A DNA stretch of 21,752 nucleotides, taken from contig CM044517.1 in assembly GCA_024364805.1 (NCBI GenBank), positions 2,655,875 to 2,677,626 on the forward strand. Reading direction: 5' to 3'. The stretch's first letter is position 1; each line of letters opens with the position of its first letter. Origin of the DNA: Euprymna scolopes (Eukaryota; Mollusca; Cephalopoda; Sepiida; Sepiolidae). Of the stretch, positions 17,500 to 21,752 are shown piece after piece. Under the pieces are notes generated by a model. It was not told where the DNA came from. It saw only the letters and a list, made by a program, of their open reading frames with translations, and did not search any database. A program made the position numbers and the translations under genes.

Positions 17500-17720
17500 T
17501 GTTTAAAGTCCTAACAATATATAACTAACCTTACCTTGTAGCCCAATGAGTGCCTCTCCGGTTGAACTATGATAAAAATAACACAAATTGTTGGTATAAC
17601 TCAGTTCAACTCTGTGTTTGTGTGATAATGTCCTGTAGTGTAGAAAAGTCCCCCTAATGTTATCCATTGTTAGTTGTCTGTCCATGTCAGACCTCTGAGT
17701 TGCCAGCTGTCCCAAACTAA
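17500..17720. other. less AT-rich unassigned segment with a 70-codon minus-strand frame
   Basis: A minus-strand frame (17503-17715) contains GQLATQRSDMDRQL, VELSYTNNLCYFYHS and TGEALIGLQGK. It does not match any POR region or RT motif that I know. Base composition is closer to the transposon segments than to the surrounding intron, so an unidentified repeat is the likeliest reading. Confidence 0.25.
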
Positions 17721-17894
17721 CTGACTCCTAAATTTACATCTATCATCTACTTAAATGATAAGGTTTATAATTAGCTGGAAATTCAGAGAAAGAAAAATAA
17801 AAACAGATTCATATATCAGATTAGTTTACGATTAATACAGGACAATAATCATCATCATATTTGGTTTAATATGTTTCACATGCTAGAATGTATT

Positions 17895-18500
17895 TAGCAG
17901 CTTTTAGAAATTGACTTCTAAATTTACCTATCTCTGACCAGGTCTTTATCTTCCTCTCAAATAATCTTTACCACTTCTTTCCATGTCTTCCTCAACAAAA
18001 TAATTATCTCAACTCTTCTGCATCTACTAACCAAAGAACTCTCATCCAGTTTTCCAACATGGCCATACCATAAAAACATTCTATATTGTACAGATTTGAT
18101 CTACCTCTGGTCAATAAATCTAAGACTATCTTTAAGGCTTATGTAATACGTACATCATATCATATTTCTCTCCATGCAACACATGTCCTCAATCCTTATT
18201 AGTAATGTTTCACTTCCATACATCTTCACACAGAATTGATATACTCTTCCCTTGCTCAATAGTGGTAACTCTATTGGTTTGTAATGGCAGAAGTTGCCTA
18301 AACTTCCTCTATCCACTCCTACTTATTGCAATTAGATTAGCACTAGAAAAACTTCCTGACAACCACAATACCTTCACCATCGAGATATACTTTCTCCACA
18401 TCAGAGTCCTCATTTATCTCCAATGCCTTACCCTTCTTGCACACAAACTTGTTATCTTCTCTTAAGTTATCAATAATTCTACTGCAGTCTTGTGTGCCCT
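17895..18500 (-). mobile_element. decayed LINE C-terminal fragment (endonuclease-reverse transcriptase family)
   Basis: Minus-strand frames, with many breaks, show LLSKGRVYQFCVKMYGSETL, then RNMI and LKDS, FLWYGHVGKLDESSLVSRCRR and RKTWKEVVKI. These are remnants of the post-RT domain of a widespread animal LINE group, whose usual form runs ML-YGSETW, RLRWFGHVERK, RCRRMEV and RPKKTWMEVVK. This family differs from the CR1/jockey-like fragments elsewhere in the window. Both ends are approximate. Confidence 0.75.
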
Positions 18501-18517
18501 ATGCTTACAAGTATCAT

Positions 18518-18555
18518 TAAAAAAAATTTAAAAAAATAAAAAAAATAAAAAAAGA
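18518..18555 (+). repeat. A-rich tract
   Basis: A(3-8) runs separated by single T residues, next to the 5' side of the antisense LINE fragment. It may be the tail of a lost sense insertion; nothing else supports that. Confidence 0.35.
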
Positions 18556-19240
18556 GCTGCTAGCAACTTCCTATCCACAAACAGATGGGGATTTTCCTTT
18601 TTCTGAGATTATTCTTGCAGTAAAATCACTTATCTCCCTTGAAGACAAACAATTGTATTTAACTATTTTTAAGTCTTTAATATTTTTATATAATTTTAAT
18701 TAAAAGAAACTTCTATCAATAATATCCTTGCCTAATATATAAAATTGTAATTGTTAGATTGCTAGCAAAGTTCATGACTGTTCACAAAATCCTATGATTT
18801 TGGAAATAAGACTCCATAACAATATATATTTTGAAATTACATTATCCACTGTATTTGGATACATACATTTCATTTTGATCAAATGGGGTGAAATAATATA
18901 GTCAGGCCAAATATCAGTAAAAAAGAAATCAAACATTTTACTTTTTTTGATTTGAATAATTATGTTTGTTTTTATGAGTCAGCAGCATCAAGAAATACGT
19001 ATTGCCTCCATAGTTAATCATTGTGAAATTTCAATTAAATTGGTAATGTAAAAATATGGTTTTATCGATTTTGAACAAACCAGATGTTTCATTTTTATAG
19101 ATATAGATTTGCACTCCCATTTCAGCCTTTCAAAAATTACATGATTATAATATATAATAACCCTTTTTTTTTAACCTAAACAGCCTCATAAGATAAATAA
19201 AAATACCTAAATTGTTTAATGAGATTAAACATCTTAAATA
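18556..19240. other. AT-rich DNA of the upstream POR intron, nothing recognised
   Basis: No missing POR exon was found here on the minus strand, and no transposon signature. Confidence 0.4.
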
Positions 19241-19242
19241 TA

Positions 19243-19356
19243 CATAAAATACTGAATTCTACAAAATAAAACTGCATGCTGGTTTAATACATAAAGTGTA
19301 AAATATTCAACTCCACAAAATACAAATAAAAACAGCATACCGGTTTAACATAAAGC
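19243..19356 (+). repeat. short tandem duplication, two units of about 57 bp
   Basis: Unit 1 (19243-19297) and unit 2 (19298-19356) share AAAATA-T-AA, ACAAAATA-AA, AAAAC-GCAT-C-GGTTTAA and CATAAAG. They differ by several substitutions and small gaps. Confidence 0.6.
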
Positions 19357-19589
19357 TTTAAACTATTAGAAAAAACATTGTTCACTCACTGAATTTGAAT
19401 GTTTTGAATCTACCTTCAAATAAATGCTACAAGAGGGAACAGGTGGTAATGCCTGGGGTGATGATATGACAGGAAATACTACACTATTCTTCCATTATAA
19501 ATTAAACATTGAACGCTAGAACATTAGTCTGAAATATAGTAAACTGAATTTTATGCATAATTTTTTTTATAGAAATTCTACAAACTTGG

Positions 19590-19740
19590 TTTAACTTCTT
19601 GATCCATGTGTCTTAAAGTTGAGCTGGCTTCTAAAAAGGCTCACAATGATTATAAGAAACATGCATTTTCTCTTTTTATTAGATTTTTCCATTACACCAA
19701 ATTGAGCCATAGCAATGCGTGGCAGGGTACAGCTAGTATA
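19590..19740 (-). repeat. interspersed repeat end (CTAGCTGTACCCTGCCACGC)
   Basis: The minus strand reads a TATATATACTAGCTGTACCC border, then CTGCCACGCATTGCTATGGC. This border motif recurs in many invertebrate interspersed repeats, from memory; I cannot name the family. The minus-strand frame that runs on from it (FGVMEKSNKKRKCMFL) has no known domain. Confidence 0.4.
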
Positions 19741-19754
19741 TATATTTATAGATA

Positions 19755-20738
19755 ACAATAAATGACAAAAGTTTATATTACAAATTTTAAGATGTTGACC
19801 ATCTTGCAATATATTCCTTAAAGTACGTTGACATGCACAATACTGGAAAGCACCTGTTTTATAGCACAAAACCATTCATTTAATTATTATATCAATCAAT
19901 GAATATATTCTGCCCTTAACTCATCAGAAGAAAAAAAGCACCCATCAATTCATTAAAAGAAAATAAAATAGACGGACATGATTACAAAATCCAAAAATTG
20001 GAAGAGAAGTTGTAATTATCTTTTATATTTTTTTATTACGCCATGTTTGAATTTTCAAGTAAAATCACTCAAATTTAAATTCCCTTAATAAATTGTATTC
20101 ATTTTGATATAAACTAATAAAAATATTTTATTGTTTAAAATTAATCTATATATATTTACTTAGATAATATCAATAACTGTAAAATCTATAACATGTTTAC
20201 ATATTTATTTAACTTTTATACAAAACTAATTACTTAATATATTGATTTTTATTTCCGGTAATAACATCTGTTGATTAGACTTGCATTTTATATACCTATA
20301 AAATCCTATTTTATTAATATTTTAATTTTTTTTTTCTACATTAACTATAATTTAATTATTCTTAATCATTCTTAACATTAATATAGGATTTAATCTTTTT
20401 CATGGTTTTTTTCTTTTTTTTTTTTAGACGTCATTTGTTTATTATCCATTAAAGGGCAATAATCTATTTTCTAATTTGAATGAATTATTTCCCTTTATAT
20501 ACAATCTTATTACAAATTAAAGGTTTATTCTTTTCCTTTTCCCCCTTTTTACTGCATTAATAAATTATATATTAATCTAATTGTTTTTTTTTTTATATTA
20601 CTTGTTTATTAATTTATTTTTATTGATTATATTGGTGCTGTCAAAAATTGTGCATGTCAACGTACTTAAAAGAATAAATTGTAAGATGGTCAACGCCTTG
20701 AAATTTGTAGTATAGACTTTTGTTATTTATTTGTTATA
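19755..20738. repeat. inverted-repeat pair, arms about 100 bp, spacing about 785 bp
   Basis: The left arm is 19755-19852 and the right arm 20637-20738. They share, as reverse complements, GTTGACCATCTT-CAAT, AAGTACGTTGACATGCACAA, TACAAATTT and GACAAAAGT or AACAAAAGT; most positions agree. The interior is very AT-rich with T-runs and no coding homology. It may be a non-autonomous element of about 1 kb with long terminal inverted repeats, or two independent copies of one repeat in opposite orientation. Confidence 0.7.
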
Positions 20739-20816
20739 TGCTCTGTAATTACATTGGGCTTCATAAATTAAAGGATTGGTATAAATTAAAGGTGAAACAT
20801 AATTGAAAACATTTCC

Positions 20817-20820
<4 letters not shown>

Positions 20821-20867
<47 letters not shown>
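20821..20867 (+). repeat. compound microsatellite (AT)16(AC)8
   Basis: Alternating AT from about 20819 to 20852, then AC units to 20867. The order is the same as in the tract at 13274. Confidence 0.9.
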
Positions 20868-20868
<1 letters not shown>

Positions 20869-20986
20869 TGTGAAGGGAAAGCGGTTCTGCCATAATAAAA
20901 TATATTTAAATGATAGTTTAATTGGTCCAGATTTCGTATATATTATATAGAGTCGTGATTTTTCAAAGGTAATTAAAAAAAGTTGG

Positions 20987-21061
20987 GTGCCATCAACTGG
21001 AATTGAAACCAAAACTGTAGCATTCAAAGCTGGTGATGTTACCACTGTACCAACATGACAC
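20987..21061 (-). pseudogene. tRNA-like sequence (tRNA pseudogene or SINE head)
   Basis: The minus strand, 75 nt, starts GTGTCAT and ends ATGGCAC, which pair as a 7-bp acceptor stem with one G-U. The D-arm is TGGT/ATCA with an A-box-like TGGTACAGTGG. The anticodon arm is reduced to AGC/GCT around loop TTTGAAT (formal anticodon TGA). The B-box is GGTTTCAATTCC, one base longer than consensus. A T7 run at 20981-20975 follows after five bases and could stop Pol III. The weak anticodon stem and odd T-loop argue against a working tRNA. Confidence 0.6.
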
Positions 21062-21164
21062 GCATATGAACTGGTTAAAAATAAACTAAGACGAATGTAC
21101 AAAATGTATAATGATTTTTTTTTTTAATTCTGAACCCTCAAAAACTATTTTAACTGGCTAAAGA

Positions 21165-21300
21165 CACATAAAAAAGAATGGCCAATAAAAAATCCAATCA
21201 TTTGAGGCCCCTAGCACCACTCTGCGACTTTTAGCTTTGGACGAGATCAGAGTTTGAAAATATGGAGACAGACAGCGCCTTTTATATATTAGATTTTTAT
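21165..21300 (-). repeat. possible repeat end (TATATAAAAGGCGCTGTCTG)
   Basis: The minus strand reads CTAATATATAAAAGGCGCTG, then TCTGTCTCC and GGTGCTAGGGGCCTCAAATG. It has a weak likeness to the plus-strand box at 2474. It is locally GC-richer than its surroundings, as the transposon segments are. The family was not identified. Confidence 0.3.
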
Positions 21301-21339
21301 ATATTTCAAATATAAATTTTGGTTTTAAATATAGTTTGT

Positions 21340-21730
21340 TTTGGTGCTTCTTTGTTATTAGAACGAAATTTGAAAATCGAAATAATGAATTCCACATAAA
21401 ACCAATACTATCTACTTAATTTATGTTGCAATAGGAACAAATACAAAAATTACAGAAAAGAACTAGATAGAAAATTAATTGTTTATGAAAACCGTTTTGA
21501 AGACAATTAGTGAAGTTTTACTATACTAGACGAAGAAAATAGTTACCTCCCTTGTTACCATTCAAACTGTCCAGTTTTTTTTTTTTTTTTAGCAAAACTC
21601 AATTTTCATTAATAATTAATTTTCTATCTTTTTTGTAATTTTTGGATATGTTTTTTTATTGTAACATGACATTAAGTAGATACTATTGGTTTTACTCAAA
21701 ATGCAATATTTTGATTTTCACTCTGATAAT
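21340..21730. repeat. foldback element, family A, copy 2
   Basis: The left arm is about 21361-21500 and the right about 21594-21730. The arms share, inverted, AAAACCAATA-TATCTACTTAA, ACAAATACAAAAATTACA or its variant CATATCCAAAAATTACA, and AGATAGAAAATTAATT. GGTGCTTCT at 21341 matches the outer end of copy 1. The centre holds an inverted AAGGGAGGTAAC box. The copy reaches close to the window end, so its right border is not secure. Confidence 0.7.
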
Positions 21731-21752
21731 GAAGTACTAGTTTTTTTTTTTT

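Noticed and set aside
17503-17715. Missing upstream POR exon
   Set aside because: Its residues do not align with any POR segment, and no fitting splice sites or phase are present.
20761-21102. 113-codon minus-strand frame
   Set aside because: It is a chance frame across the tRNA-like sequence and the (AT)n(AC)n microsatellite.
1-21752. CRISPR array, bacterial operon, or defence system
   Set aside because: There are no regularly spaced identical repeats and no prokaryotic gene layout. The only functional gene is a spliced eukaryotic one.

Overview
The window looks like AT-rich nuclear DNA from an animal, most likely a mollusc and possibly a cephalopod. The evidence is a split gene with GT-AG introns of 1.6 to 3.9 kb, many degraded LINE, mariner and hAT copies, long (TA)n(CA)n microsatellites, and the AAGGGAGATAAC word that I know from molluscan repeats. 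The cephalopod placement is inference.

Only one host gene is present. It lies on the minus strand and is the 3' half of NADPH-cytochrome P450 reductase (POR/CPR). Six exons (17280-17162, 14966-14785, 12956-12807, 11220-10956, 7104-6876, 3779-3632) join in frame without gaps. They give 363 residues from the YDAGDHVAV segment of the FAD-binding region through the NADPH-binding domain to the terminal DVWS. All five complete introns have GT-AG borders, and every split codon closes correctly. The membrane anchor, the FMN domain and the start codon are not in the window. I found no further exon between 17281 and 21752, so the next upstream intron is longer than 4.4 kb.

Region by region: 1-3630, downstream of the gene, is a crowd of AT-rich inverted-repeat (foldback) elements. 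One of them begins 31 bp after the POR stop codon and so probably supplies most of the 3' UTR. The intron at 3780-6875 holds a cluster of LINE 3' fragments in both orientations. The intron at 7105-10955 holds a 556-bp hAT-like MITE with an 8-bp target duplication, a long antisense LINE remnant with a second LINE 3' end inserted into it, and a perfect 72-bp palindrome. The intron at 11221-12806 holds a diverged tandem triplication and a purine-rich minisatellite. The intron at 12957-14784 holds a complete but decayed mariner (13362-14643). The intron at 14967-17161 holds a hairpin, a foldback fragment and two LINE 3' ends tail to tail. From 17281 to the end lie a decayed LINE of another family, a 100-bp inverted-repeat pair 780 bp apart, a tRNA-like sequence and another foldback element.

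I see no bacterial-type operon, no CRISPR array and no second host gene. The one gene product is an ER flavoprotein that passes electrons from NADPH to cytochrome P450s. The rest is intronic and intergenic transposon debris. The least ordinary features are the two families of short long-armed foldback elements and their possible effect on the POR 3' end.
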